From Tetracladium setigerum (Eukaryota > Ascomycota > Leotiomycetes > Helotiales), in assembly GCA_031472005.1 (NCBI GenBank), contig PZJY01000007.1:1426001-1490000 (forward strand): DNA of 64,000 nt, in the 5' to 3' direction. The translations under genes and the position numbers were made by a program. Below are positions 9,632 to 21,476 of this stretch, one piece after another. The notes beneath the pieces were generated by a model. That model was given only the letters and a program-made list of their open reading frames with translations. It had not been told where the DNA came from and ran no database searches. The stretch's first letter is position 1, and the number at the start of each line of letters is the position of its first letter.

Positions 9632-12189
9632 TCAAGCCTTTAGCTCTCTCTGAATACACCCGGTGCACAAAACGATCGTCTGGTTTCCAACAACTTTCGG
9701 AAAGAATGACCCGTCGTCAAATCCTCCCTGGCAAGTCGCGCAGCGAAAGCACTTGTCATGCCATTCACCACCCAGAGCCTGCACATACTCACCAACGACG
9801 GGCTGTTTACACTTCTTACACTTCGGTGCCCGACGCTCTGTACGCTTGGTCTGGCATTTGATGCACCATGCGTAGCCGTCCTTTTCGATGTGTGACACGC
9901 CCTTCTCAAAGGGATCACCACATTCAGCACAGAAAAAGTGGCCATAGTGCCAATGCTCGCCTAGAGCGATCATATGCTCTTCCATTATTGGAGTTGTGCA
10001 ATGTTTACACCGGGGAGCATATCTCTCATGCCAATCAAGATGACAAAAGAATCGAAGTCTCTCGTCGCCATCATCAGCATAGGTTTGCCCGTCGACTTCT
10101 GGAAGCTCCTCTCCATGAGAGCGGCGTCTGATGCGGTCCAGACGTTCGCTTCGACTAACAGAGGGTTCCGGCCGAATTTCAAGGGATTCTAGACCAGTTC
10201 CACAGGAAAAGCAAATAAAACATTGAGGATGGAAATTCTCTGGTGATCCGCTCAACTTGACAACACGGCCTTCGATGGGCAGTTGACACTGGTGACAAGT
10301 AGCTGTAGCTCTCTTGCCAGCTGGAGACCAATGACCCCGAGGAGCAGAGGCTGGTACTTGACGTTGGGTGGTTCGACTTGCAGCTGCTTTTGGATCAGGA
10401 AGTGGCCTTCTTGCATCATTTGTAACAGCGCCGGGCGCAGAAACAGAAATGGTTGAGGTATCAGAAACATTGATGATTGGTATATTTGGGGCGGAATCTG
10501 GGAGATTAATGGTAGGGACAGATGGTGTTGAGTCAGGAAAGTTGATTGTCGGAATTTGAGTTGTAGACAGAGATTTTACTTGGATTGTGGGAGGATCAGG
10601 AATGTTAATTGTCGGGATAGGGGGCGTGATATCGCTCGTAGCTTGACGAGCAGGGAGGCTTTCCCTTTGGTTGCTGGTGGAGTAACGGTCAAAGGGTGAC
10701 CTTCTTCGCACTTCTGGCTTTTCATCAGCCCCTTTCGGCTTCCAATTATTGTCAAAGCTTACGATTGGACGACCTGGCCTGTCAGAAACCACAGTAGGTG
10801 TGGGGAGCTTTGGGCTTCGATCCTTCAAGAACATGCTTGTAGCTTGTCGGATCTCGTCGCTTCTGATCTCAAGACCATCTTTCATAGGAACCTGAGGATC
10901 CTCCTTCGCTCCCTCTACCTCGACTTCTCGCACCACTTCCTTTGCCGCTAGAGGGGGGTTTGCAGTGTAATTTGGGTTTCTTGACTGAGATGGAGGATTT
11001 CTGTAAATCTCAAATCTGGAGAGCTTCTTGGTAGTTTCGGGCGGTGTACTGCTTGAGCGATTTCCCGATTCCTGAACAAACTGCACCCGATTGAGAGGAT
11101 TGCGAGGCTTCGTTTGTAGAGGTTCCGGGAAGTCGCTCTCGATCTCTTTAGCACGACCACGATCAGTCTCTTGTTCGGGCTCTTCCCAGATTTGTTCGCC
11201 AGTGAATGAGTTCGGCACTTCGCCACTGATATTCCTTTTGTTACTGCTCTTCCTCCTTGTACCTGATGGTCTTGACGAGGTTGAGATGCTACTGTAGGAC
11301 TTCCCACTCGTTCGTGAGCCAGCCTCTTGGTCTAGGCTTTGTGTGCGAATGGGCTGTGGAGCCTCAAAGGACTCCATCGAGATTCGGCCACGCTGGGAAT
11401 GCATATCACCGCTAGTACTAGAGCCTCCAGAAACAGTTCTGTGGCCTGAATCACGCGCAAGGCCTGTAGCAATTCCAATGCCATTGTACCTTCCAACGCT
11501 GGCCGATCTCGCATGTTGGTAGCTGTTCTTCCTTAGATGATCTCGGTATCGATATGGTGCATCGGGCTGGGGTACACTCTCGGGATTTTGGTGCTGATAG
11601 ACTAATTCGGAAGCCTCATTCTGCGCCGCGGCGTGAATTCTAACTTCCTCATCCTCTTGTTTTTGCAGGTCCATATCCTCCAATGCATCTCGCAGAGACA
11701 CCGCTTCTTCCTTCTCCATCCATCGCTGTCCACGTTCAATGTAGGTTGCCGTGGGGACCACATCAGAAGCCTTCAGAGGTTTCACAGGGTCGGACCGTTC
11801 CACATGTGGTGATTGTACAATTTGTCTGCCGGTTCTGGACGTGACGGATGAGTATGTGGATAGTGAAGACTGTGCCCGTCGATGGGACTGGACACTCGAA
11901 GAGCGTGGAAATTCTGATGATGGTCTTTCTGGTTTTATTTCTGGAGGTTGTGGAGTAACATTCCCTCGATCCGAATCGCGCCTATTGCTTGCAGGTTGTG
12001 GTCTTGCGCCTGTTGGTCGTGCTACACGATTGTTTCGCAGACCTTTCAGGTAGTCGGCTGGTAAATGTTAAGAAAGTGTTCTCGACATTGATATTAGAAC
12101 AGAAACCTACCAAATTCATCATTTGACATATAGACCGGTCCTGGCGGTGTCACCTTACGATTCGGATCCCTAGATCGTCCTCGCAGCAT
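9632..12189 (-). CDS. Paxillin-like protein with three LIM domains
   Basis: Likely cytoskeleton/cell-wall scaffold of the fungal paxillin-like (Pxl1) type, which acts at polarity sites and the septum. Exons 12189-12111 and 12057-9632 give 834 residues; MSNDEFA crosses the intron into DYLKGLRNN. Residues 1 to about 600 are disordered, Ser/Pro/Arg-rich, with degenerate PxIPTINxPD repeats at about 498-558. Three zinc-binding LIM modules follow: about 612-680 (CHQCQLPIEG...HPQCFICFSCG...FFCHLDWHERYAPRC), about 708-765 (CKHCTTPIMEEHMIALGEHW...FFCAECGDPF...CIKC) and about 771-830 (CKKCKQPVVGEYV...CFRCATCQ...CTGC). Linker length between LIM1 Cys pairs is larger than usual because of an inserted basic loop. 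The assignment rests on the long disordered N-terminus plus C-terminal LIM array; the orthologue of Pxl1 specifically is inference. Confidence 0.85.
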
Positions 12190-13307
12190 AGTAGCGCTTA
12201 CAAGTTAGATGTAGGTAGGTATAGGATACAATAGGAGTCTTCGTCTTGTATTCAATGTTTGTCCGTCGTTTGGGTGGGTGGTTGGTTGGTTGGTGGAGAG
12301 CCGGAATCAATAGTGAGCGTGCGAGGAAGATGGAATGATCTGGAATAATGGGGGGGAAGAGAGAGAGGGAGAGCGAGAGTCGCAGTTTATCAGTCAAATG
12401 ATTATGCTGAACAAAATGATCGTCTGGAACAGTAACAACAAAATAAACAATAGGGGGTGCGACGTGGGCGTTGGTACGTCTTCGTACAAGACTCATATTT
12501 ATTAAGCTTCAAGCGCCGCCACGTAAACAAGCTGCACGGCAACGAGAGCGCGACCAGGGTTGTCATGCACGTGACCTCGAGCGACGAACTCTAAAGAAGA
12601 GTCCCGTCCTGTACAGTATCGAGCCGAGTAACGAGCCGAAGTAAGGAGCACCATCCTCGGTTTGTCAACGTCAATAATTACAGTGATGAGGGGCATCTGA
12701 ATGTTTCCAGATATCCAATTAATGGAGAAAATTCCGGTGAGTTTGCGGTTCTGCGATTTCATCATATCGGCGTTTTCGTTGAGTAGAATGTTCTCTGGGT
12801 GACAGGAACTTCCTCGCTGATTTTCCATACTCCCTCTGTTGGGCTTGCTCCGGGTTCATGGAACGAGAAGCAAGCAAAATCCAAATCCCCAAGAACTGTA
12901 TTATCACCTGGAGTACATGACAGCAATGAACAGTAAGGTCGATTAGAATTTCTAGAAACTGCCCGCATGGGACTTCGTTAATTGCTGTTAGGTAAGTGCC
13001 ATCCTTGATTTCCGGCTCACGGCCTTCTCCTTATTCCCGAAAGTGCATCATCACCGTTGCCCATTTCCAAGCGGAATAATGAGCTCTCAGTAGTTTCCTG
13101 CCCTCTTTCGGCGATGCTATCACTCTCATTTTGTGCCTCATCACAGATGGACGGCTTGCATTCTCTCCTTGACCTCTCATGATCTTATGTTACCACACCT
13201 CCAGCTCATATTGGCTCTCTTGACTCCGAAAACTCTTCATCCCACTCTTTCTTCTCTTTTCAATTCTTTCAAGTCCTTCGAAAAGAAGTTCTTTGTAGCT
13301 TGAATCA
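12190..13307. promoter_or_regulatory. Divergent promoter region, LIM gene / MFS transporter
   Basis: 1.1 kb between outward-facing genes. GGTTGGTTGGTTGGT and GAGAGAGAGG tracts near 12283-12375 form the LIM gene leader. Short ORFs on both strands are not supported as genes. Confidence 0.5.
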
Positions 13308-15332
13308 ATGTCAATGTCGATGCCCACAATCAACGAAAAGCAGCTGGAAGGTTGCAGAGAAACGAATGGTGGCAATGGGGATTCGAATACAAGGAGGGAG
13401 TCACAAGAAACGATTGCAGACCCCGAAAGTAGCGGTCAATCAGACCCCAAATTACCAGACGTACCTCCCGATGGCGGCTATGGTGTAAGTAAAAATCTGT
13501 TTAATCACTCTTCTGATTGTCTTCCATTGAACCTTACTCATGTACGGGATGGCCTTCTTTCGTGCGGATAGAAGCACTTTGCCACCAGGTTCTTGGCAAG
13601 TCCTCTTTGAAGATATACATCGCTGACCGTTTAATCGTTTAGTGGGTCTGTGTTGCTTGTTGTTTTCTTATGTAAGTTCCAGTATCTGACTTGATATAAC
13701 TTGCCTTCTGGACTGCGCAATAATGGATTGATTGGCTGGCGTTCTACCACTTTGTTTCTTTCGAATATTCTTGGGACCGTTGCTGATCTTGAATCCTTCC
13801 TCCGTTTAGAAATGCACATACTTGGGGAGTGAATAGCGTATGTGAAATGTCTTCTTTGATTTGACCTCCCTTTATGCGGGACTATCGTTGACGCTCATCA
13901 ATTCTAGTCTTACGGCATATTCCTAGCCCACTACCTGCAATACAAGACGTTTTCCGGGGCTACTCCTCTTCACTATGCTTTTGTTGGTGGCCTCTCTATA
14001 TCGATGGCTTTGGTACTGGCACCTGTTGCCACGCTTTGCGTAGGACGCTTTGGGACCAAGGTTACTCTCTCCATAGGCATTGTTCTACAATTCGTTGGAC
14101 TTTTAGGGGCGTCTTGGGCGACAGAGATATGGCATTTGTTTCTCTCACAAGGCCTCGCATTTGGATTCGGCATGGGATTTCTATTCATAGCTAGTGTGGG
14201 AGTGGTGCCACAATGGTTCAGCAAACGAAGATCCTTTGCCAACAGTATCGCGACTGCTGGCTCGGGATTTGGAGGCTTGACCTATTCGCTCGGAACAAAC
14301 GCTATGATTCAGTCAATAGGTTTAGGATGGGCATTTCGAGTGTTGGCAATTGTAGCTTGTGGAGTTTGTGTGGTCTGCACTATTCTTATCAAGGATCGAA
14401 ATAAGGCAATTGGCTCGGTGCATATGGCATTCGATGTTAGCTTGTTTAGGAGACCAGAGTTTGTTCTTCTATTAGGCTGGGGCTTCTTCAGCATGCTAGG
14501 ATGTAAGTCAAACCACCTTGTCTGATCAATTGAGATATGGCTAATCAGGAACACTCTTCAGATATCGTGCTTCTATTCTCCTTGCCAAATTATGCGACAA
14601 GTCTAGGACTCACGGCCAAACAAGGTGCTACTGTCGGAGCAATACTCAATCTTGGACAAGGTAGGTGTTATTCTGATTCTTACCGAAGCAAGGACAGAAC
14701 TGATTGCTTCATAGGTATTGGACGGCCTTTTGTTGGATACTTTAGCGATGCAGTTGGACGCATCAATATGGCAGGAACGTGTACATTTGTGGCTGGTTTA
14801 CTTTGTCTTGTTCTGTGGATATTCGCCAAAAGCTTTGGAGTTCTAGTCTTTTTTGCTCTTATTGTTGGAACTGTTTCAGGAACGTGAGTATATTCATTCC
14901 CTTTGCATTGCCTTCGAACACGCTGACCAAAACAGATTCTGGGCGACAATAGGTCCTGTTGGAGCTGAGGTTGTTGGCCTTCAAATTTTACCATCGGCGT
15001 TGTCAATCGTTTGGCTTGTTTTAGTACTTCCGTGCACCTTCTCGGAGCCTATGGGCCTTGAACTTAAAGCAGATAGTGGCAACATATACCTCCATGCCCA
15101 GATCTTTACGGGGCTGATGTATGTAGCAGCTGCGTTCTGCATGTGGTTTCTGAGAGCTTGGAAGATTAGAGAGTTGGAGCTAGCTGAGGAGAGAGAGAAG
15201 AACAGGACCTCTATCCAAGGTGGAGTTGTACAGCGAGATCTTCCACAGCTGTCGAGAAGCGAAAGCAGGGTCGCGAGTATAAAAAGCAAGGCGAAGACTG
15301 CGAAGGGTTTGTTCATTTGGAAAAAGGTGTGA
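13308..15332 (+). CDS. MFS transporter, monocarboxylate-transporter (MCT) type
   Basis: Membrane carrier of the fungal MCT-like branch of the major facilitator superfamily. Seven exons: 13308-13484, 13643-13671, 13810-13837, 13908-14502, 14562-14660, 14715-14883, 14936-15332; they total 497 residues with no frame break. A hydrophilic cytosolic N-terminus ends in the MCT hallmark PPDGGYGWVCV, which spans the first splice junction, followed by about twelve hydrophobic helices (for example SYGIFLAHYLQY, VLAPVATLCVGRFGTK, LGLGWAF-type segments, GRPFVGYFSDAVGR as the central conserved loop). The tail is basic (SKAKTAKGLFIWKKV). Substrate unknown: family members carry monocarboxylates, riboflavin or other small molecules. 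Exons 2 and 3 are only 29 and 28 nt, both inside TM1. Confidence 0.9.
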
Positions 15333-15913
15333 TTTCCCAGGGAGTTTTGTATATTATTCTTGGATTCAAAAATTTAAACCATCTATGAACTGATCTGCAA
15401 ACTGGAAATACATATTACCTGGTAGGCTGTCAATATTCACTTGAACAAATGTTTTTGTCAGAATGATGCTCACAATAGACTGTATAAGCGAGTGAAAGTA
15501 CATGGAGGAAACTTGCAAATCTGTAGACGCTAGATACACGCCCTTTTAGACATAATCCTACAAAATACAATGCGCACAGTTGGCAAATATTTAATAAAGT
15601 CGATGCATTTGATTTGAACATACATGGTGAGACGGACTTTCGTTGTGCTTGGGGCAGGGCAGGGGTCCTGGCGAAGCTGTTGCTTTGTCAACCACGACCA
15701 ATAAATATTGCAGAATCAAGAAAAGTGCATGCAACTCTCATCTCTGCCAGTTCCCAAATTCGAGCCCAATTCCCCAATCTAAATATTAATATTTTTCCTA
15801 AGCATCGCAGATTGACGAACCATCCCAAGGAGTTTTTTAGACATCGAATGCAAGGTTTGATCCTCCATGCTCGATTCTAATAGTTCATTGATTGCTGACT
15901 TTAAGATTCAAGA
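15333..15913. other. Intergenic
   Basis: MFS 3' flank and the upstream region of the secreted Cys-rich protein gene; AT-rich. No gene seen. Confidence 0.5.
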
Positions 15914-16714
15914 ATGCGCAACGTCACACCCCTCATCACAATCTTCCTCCTCCCCATATCCGCCCTTCAAGTTCCCTCCGTCTTCGCCCCCTTCCTCGAC
16001 CCGTATATTGATACGCCGCAACTTTCTTCGAATCAATCATCAGCACCGACAAAAAATGAGCTTTTAATACGGCAGAATGCGAACTGTCCGGTGAACTTCA
16101 ATGGTTGCACACAGAACGGATATAGAGGAGCTTGCTGCACGGCCGGCTCCATCTGTACGACAGATGCCGTACGAAATGTAGCTTGCTGTCCAACAGGAGC
16201 TACCTGCACAGGAACTCTGACTGCTGGAGCCCCAGTTTCGAATATAGGAGGTTTTGCAACAACGACAAATGTCTTTGGAGCGCCTACTGCCATAACGACA
16301 GGACCAGTTGCCGTTATCACCAATCCATATTTCCCATTCCCCATCATAGCGACATCTTATCCAAATAGCGCTGCTTGCAACACAGCATACCAGGCCTGTC
16401 AGACGAACTATGCCGCTTGTACAGCCAACCTACAAGGAGGAGGTTTTGGAGTTACTGTGGTGGCGCCAAATGGCGGTGGGATTACACTGGCACCGACTGC
16501 ACAGAATCTGGGCCCAGCGGTTGCGACGAGTATCTGTAGTAGCTTGAGTCAGCAAGCTTGCTATGGGATTATGAGCGAGAATTGTGCGCAGTTCGGAGAA
16601 GGAGGAAGCTTTGTTGCCAATCCAACAGGGAATAGGGCCGCGAGGCAAACCGGGTGTCTGGCTGCAGCTGGTGTAGTGGCAGTGGGATTGGGAATTGCTG
16701 GGCAGATGGTGTGA
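15914..16714 (+). CDS. Secreted cysteine-rich protein, probably GPI-anchored
   Basis: Single exon, 266 residues. A hydrophobic N-terminus (MRNVTPLITIFLLPISALQV) fits a signal peptide. Residues about 55-105 hold tightly spaced cysteines, including two CC pairs (NCPVNFNGC, ACCTAGSIC, VACCPTGATC). A second Cys group (AACNTAYQACQTNYAAC, ICSSLSQQAC, NC) lies further on. The middle is Thr/Pro/Gly-rich and low in charge. The C-terminus is a short hydrophobic run (LAAAGVVAVGLGIAGQMV) after a small-residue stretch, consistent with a GPI-attachment signal or a tail anchor. This is the layout of fungal wall or surface proteins; I do not recognise a named family, and an effector or adhesin role would be speculation. 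Confidence 0.75.
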   Translation: MRNVTPLITIFLLPISALQVPSVFAPFLDPYIDTPQLSSNQSSAPTKNELLIRQNANCPVNFNGCTQNGYRGACCTAGSICTTDAVRNVACCPTGATCTGTLTAGAPVSNIGGFATTTNVFGAPTAITTGPVAVITNPYFPFPIIATSYPNSAACNTAYQACQTNYAACTANLQGGGFGVTVVAPNGGGITLAPTAQNLGPAVATSICSSLSQQACYGIMSENCAQFGEGGSFVANPTGNRAARQTGCLAAAGVVAVGLGIAGQMV

Positions 16715-19700
16715 GCGAGAGCGATAACGTTTCTTTTTTGATGACATGAACTTAAGGGCGTGATGGTTGTGTTTTTTGTTCAGCGTTGGTGCGATGTTTT
16801 ATGCTGTGGGTTATTTGCCTAGCTATCATGAATATATGGTGGTCAAGAAGGACCAACAAGGGCAAGATCGTGGAAGCTTTATTCTAATTCCTGAATGGCG
16901 AACTCTTTTTTACATATTTGGAAGGCTCAAGGAAAGTCGAGGCACCTGCTTAGAGCTCTCTTTTCTACATTGTACGCAGGCTGCAATATATGTTCAATGA
17001 TATTGACGACTTTGTCAATGAGATTCCCGTCTCTATGTGCCTTTTAATGTCTTACATGTCAACTTTCAGTGAAATGCGCTTTCGGAGTGCATCTTCTTCT
17101 CAAACCCGATCTTTCAACCAAGGTGGTCAAGCTTCTTTTCTCGGACTTCTTTACCAGTGTGGAAACGGCGTGGATCTCTGCCAGGGGAGAAGATTATTTT
17201 CATGAGAAGAGCTGCTGGCAATGACAGCAGAAGAAAGATGGATTTGGACGTCACCAGGTCTTTGGGAAACCTACTCGCATTGTGGGGCAATAAGAAGGTT
17301 CGAAGCGCTCAATTGAATATCAGCACATGTAGGGTTGATCTCGACGGTATGTTGCTCTGATGACCAGATTCCGAGGGGTAGTTACAAGACCTACAGGAGG
17401 AACGGTGTTCCGAATTTTCTCGACACTTCCCTCGGCGTCACGTCATGTCTTGTCTGTGAGACTGTGAGACCAGCTATTCGCATTGTTTTGGTTCGTCGAT
17501 ATTTCCAGGGACTGTTGAAGGAGACCTTGAAGGAGACTCTGAACGCAATCTGACGTCTCCGGATGCCGGAACAGCCAGAGCAAACTTTAGCGAAAACGTG
17601 GAACACATTGAACGCAAAACATAGCCAGGCCAAAGGTTGTATCTTAGAGGGCATGATGCCAATGAGAATCGGATGTCAACACAGCGAGATCAGCTCAGCC
17701 GAGAACTGCTTCGTCTCAATAGTCGCCCAGTCCGAATCGTCTAAAAATACTAGTGCGGAGGACTGTACACGACTAATTATAATTAAGGAGCAAGTTGAGA
17801 CGGATACCTGCCTTATAAGTCTGCTTTGAAAGTATCGACGGTGTCTCCTGAGTCCTGGTCTTCAAGTCTCACTCTCACACAGTTTGAGAGACGGCCCGGC
17901 CTCAGCCGACTTCTACCAAAACCGTCAAGCGAGAGAGAGAGCCTTGAGTGTTGTACCATCTGACGCCGGCCGCGGTACTGAAGCGCTGTTTCCAGTTGCA
18001 CACTACTCTCGAATTCAAAATAAGGTATAGTAGGTACGTAGGTAAGTACGTAAGGTACACAAATAATGTCGGGGAGAGCTGTTTGATGCTGTGAGTGATC
18101 ACGTGTTTTCAACAGGCGTGAAAGTAAACAAAAGACCATGGGCAAAGGTGCCGGTCGTTCTGAGTTCATGAGACTCCGAGAGTGAGTAATAATAGTGGAT
18201 TATTGTGGAAGTGGAGGGAATGCAGGAGCGGAGCTCACCGCTCTTGTGGTGGTCTGGATCTCATTCATTTATTCTCCAGTATCTCCATAAGGAGTTCGGT
18301 ATTCTTTTGTTTACGTCTTTCTCGGAAGATATCATCATATCTCCCAGCCATCGCACTGTACTGTGGAGACATTGAACAGTTGAAAATGAGTCAGAGCCTG
18401 AAACATGAAACGTTGAAACATCTGGTGGTATTCTCTCCTATGCGATTTCCGGCAGGGCCAATAACGATGGCCAGATGTCCCCTTCCACGATGTTTCTATA
18501 TGCAGCGCGTCGGCAAAACTCGACCATGAGAAGATCAGACGGGATGGCAGGCTCGCTTAAGTTGCGCGTCTCGATCAACCAATCAAGCGCTCAAAGGGCC
18601 GCGAGAGAAGAAACACGAACCTGCCACGCTCATTGCTCCACATTCTTCTTTTCGTCTCCATCTCCATAGCCGCCGGATATGTGAAGCTCGAGATGTGGGA
18701 ACAAAAGCATACGAAGTCCAATTTCGGCGGCGCTTCAATGTCGGCTCTCTGGAGATTAAGGCGGCTGTTACACCTGCCAAGTTGCCCATACGGTACACTG
18801 CTGTTGTCCTGGGAAGCCGCTCTGGTTTCAGTAGCTAGCGAGCGCTGGGAGGGAGTTTCCATTAATAGAGCATAGTCGCTCTGCAGGCTTTGTGGGGAGC
18901 GAGGTAACGCGAGCGCCTGGTGAAGCTCTTTCTGTGTGTGCGCGTGTGTGTTTTTTTTACTTTGTGTTATGCCTTATTTCTTTCCGTGGGTTGTGGTGGT
19001 GGTGCGACGGGGGCGAATTTGTTATTGTGTTGATGTGGTGGTGGTGGTGGTCGTGAATGTCGTTGCTGCCACGACATTCACGACCACGGGTCTTCGCGTC
19101 TGTCTTTCTTCCTCCTCGCGCGACTCTCCATTCACCATCTGTTGACGTGAAGTCGCGCTGCATATGGCAACGCAGCTAGATATGCAAGCTGCGAAAATCC
19201 CGCTCTTTATTCTCTTTCTTCCTCGTGGAGAGGAGCTTGGGGTGACTCAGAGATGCATCTCAACTTTCGCAGATTCCCGATGACATGGGGCATGTGGCGG
19301 CCAGCGGTTGCTGAAGGGCGAACCATTTGGCCAAATGACCACGACCAAGAAACACACACCAGATGCTGGGTAAAGTAAGCTTTGCTCTCCGCGTTTCACA
19401 CTGGTGGTGGTCTATCATCATTTCCATCATTTCCACCATTCTTGTATTATTGGGCTGTGCAGCTCGATTCTCGCGAGCGAAGGATAAGTATTGCCTCGTC
19501 CACCCCCCAATCTGTTACTTTTTTTCTATTCCATTCGACAGAACACTCTGGTTCCTCATCCTGTGTGCGTCCTCTTTCTAGACCTCTTTCTAGACCTCTT
19601 TCACATTAGACGAGCTGTGCTCATCACGAATCTCCTTCACCTCTACAACAACACACAGTACACTCACTCCATTGGAGCTGGCCTCCCCCACCAAGTAATT

Positions 19701-19823
19701 CATAGTCTTTAATTGCTATTACCACCACCTACCATCTCATCTCTACGTACGTTCTTCTTACCCTCCCAATCCAGCCAGCACCATGTCTAATGCCAAAACA
19801 CAGTCTGGCAGTAGACAAACAAC
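16715..19823. other. 3.1 kb gene-poor stretch
   Basis: No ORF here has recognisable motifs or a convincing splice structure. It contains GTAGGTACGTAGGTAAGTACG near 18030, a GT/GGT-rich tract near 18936-19050, a perfect 17-bp hairpin at 19047-19087, and a CTCTTTCTAGAC tandem near 19571-19600. The last several hundred bases are the promoter and leader of the 550-residue protein gene. A broken gene cannot be excluded given the frame errors elsewhere. Confidence 0.45.
19047..19087. repeat. Perfect inverted repeat, 17-bp arms, 7-nt loop
   Basis: Left arm 19047-19063 (GTGGTCGTGAATGTCGT) is the exact reverse complement of right arm 19071-19087, with loop TGCTGCC. It can form a stable hairpin in DNA or RNA. 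Confidence 0.95.
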
Positions 19824-21476
19824 ATGTCTTTCGACTACTCATTCTCGTTTGGCCCGTCCACTCCTCCTCACTTCTCTTTCGAGGAGGCTCTGAACGATGC
19901 ATCATTCATCCCAAGCCATACCAGAGCAAGCTCCCATGTTTCCACCTACTCCCAGGAGTCATCCCCTGGCTCTATCAATACTGAGTTGACCACGCCTGCT
20001 CGATCTCCCATTCGCCAGCATGGTCCTTTGCTATTGCCCAAGATTAGACCACAGGATCAAGAGATTCACTCTCCTCCAAAGCGATTTAAGCCAAATCCAG
20101 TTGCTTCATCCAAGCGTAGCTACAGACCATCGCATACTCGAAGCCAGACCAACCCGGAATCGCTTTCATTCTTGCAAAACAACAACTTCCCTTCTCACAC
20201 TCGCTCCATGTCCACACTGTGCTCGCCAATCACCTTTCCCAACCATGAGAGACGATCATCGAGTGTGAGCTTGGATGGCCAAACTCTCGGAAAGTATGGT
20301 TTCCCAACATATCGCCAAATGCCAACCTACATCCCATCGGCTACCAATCCTCAAACCGAAACCTTCATTCCACAGAACGTCTTTGTTCCCCAACGCTCTC
20401 CTTCTCCACTTCAGCACAGCATGCTTATGGATGATATGGCTGTTGGCCCCATTGACGATGGCAACAACACCACATTGATGACATATCTCACTGCACCAAA
20501 CCCAGCTCCAGCTTTGGTTCGTCAACTCAACATTCATGTTCGAGATGCTCAAAGCAAACACTTCTGGTGGGATGTCCGACAGATCCGTCCTTGGACATCT
20601 TTCAACACTACGACCATCAACGCCATCCCAGGCCTCCAAGCACTTCTAAACATCAGCCTTCCAACCCTCACATTCCCAACACCAGGACGCACCTCCAGTC
20701 AACCAGAAACCGAGTCTGAGTTGACCAGTATCTACAACACCTTCTATGGCACCAAGCTCAATGCTGCACTGTCGCTCTCGCTTGGATCGCGTCATTTGGT
20801 CATGCGCCAATCCGCCAAATCCACCACCGAGCCATCTTTCATCTCAAACTACACTGATGATACTTCTCAACTCATCTATGGCCGAGGCCTCGGTCGCGTC
20901 GTTGGCTTGGTCAAGTCTTTCGATCGATGGAACACAGGAATGCGCGTTGAGGGCAACCACCGCAAGGTTGAGTACCTCCGTGGTCTTTCCCACCTTCATC
21001 GACACATGCGAGAGCATGGCTGCCGATACGGATTCATCATTACCGAGATTGAGCTCGTTGTCGTCCGCAATGGCGGCGAGGGCGTCCCTCACTTTGGCTA
21101 TCTTGAGGTTCAAACCATTCAACTTGCCACCCACGATACCCAAACAAGCACTTATGAGGAAGTGGAGGGATCTTTTGGTGATGCTGGCGAGGAGAACTTT
21201 GTTGAGAAGAAGACGAAGATGACTGCGTTGCTTGCCTTGTGGTACCTACATATGCTGGCGAAGGATGATGCCCTTCCCGGGCAGATGGGGTGGAAGAGTG
21301 AGATTGGTGCTCCTGCTGAAGGTACCAGGCGGAAGTGTCTAGCTAAAGATGCTTGGATCCCAGAGCCACAACTTGCGGAGAAGCGAGAGGCCAAGCGAGC
21401 GAGAGGCTGGGTTTGGCCTGAGGAGGCCGTTGGTCGAAAGGAGTTGGGAAAGAGAGGAGTCAAATATGGCTGCTAG
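19824..21476 (+). CDS. Uncharacterised fungal protein, disordered N-terminus plus folded C-terminal domain
   Basis: Single exon, 550 residues. The first half is low-complexity Ser/Pro-rich with SHTR/RSxT repeats (PSHTRASSH, PSHTRSQT, PSHTRSMST), typical of phosphoregulated disordered regions. From about residue 235 a folded region begins (LVRQLNIHVRDAQSKHFWWDVRQIRPW), continuing with YNTFYGTKLNAALSLSLGSRHLVMRQS, GRVVGLVKSFDRWNTGMR and REHGCRYGFIITEIELVVVRNGG, then LLALWYLHMLAKDDALPGQ. No signal peptide or membrane helix. The pattern 'GCRYGFIITEIELV...GYLEVQTI' has the feel of an alpha/beta PD-(D/E)XK-like or other compact fold, but this is a weak impression only. I recall similar fungal proteins being database-labelled 'sialidase' without good reason. 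Start could also be an upstream in-frame codon; the ATG at 19824 gives a natural N-terminus. Confidence 0.75.
   Translation: MSFDYSFSFGPSTPPHFSFEEALNDASFIPSHTRASSHVSTYSQESSPGSINTELTTPARSPIRQHGPLLLPKIRPQDQEIHSPPKRFKPNPVASSKRSYRPSHTRSQTNPESLSFLQNNNFPSHTRSMSTLCSPITFPNHERRSSSVSLDGQTLGKYGFPTYRQMPTYIPSATNPQTETFIPQNVFVPQRSPSPLQHSMLMDDMAVGPIDDGNNTTLMTYLTAPNPAPALVRQLNIHVRDAQSKHFWWDVRQIRPWTSFNTTTINAIPGLQALLNISLPTLTFPTPGRTSSQPETESELTSIYNTFYGTKLNAALSLSLGSRHLVMRQSAKSTTEPSFISNYTDDTSQLIYGRGLGRVVGLVKSFDRWNTGMRVEGNHRKVEYLRGLSHLHRHMREHGCRYGFIITEIELVVVRNGGEGVPHFGYLEVQTIQLATHDTQTSTYEEVEGSFGDAGEENFVEKKTKMTALLALWYLHMLAKDDALPGQMGWKSEIGAPAEGTRRKCLAKDAWIPEPQLAEKREAKRARGWVWPEEAVGRKELGKRGVKYGC

Noticed and set aside
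9372..9668. 98-residue minus-strand ORF with a hydrophobic segment
   Set aside because: Overlaps the LIM gene coding end in another frame; most likely its 3' UTR.
16715..19823. Transposon relic in the gene-poor stretch
   Set aside because: No transposase, reverse-transcriptase or terminal-repeat signal seen; only a short hairpin and simple repeats.
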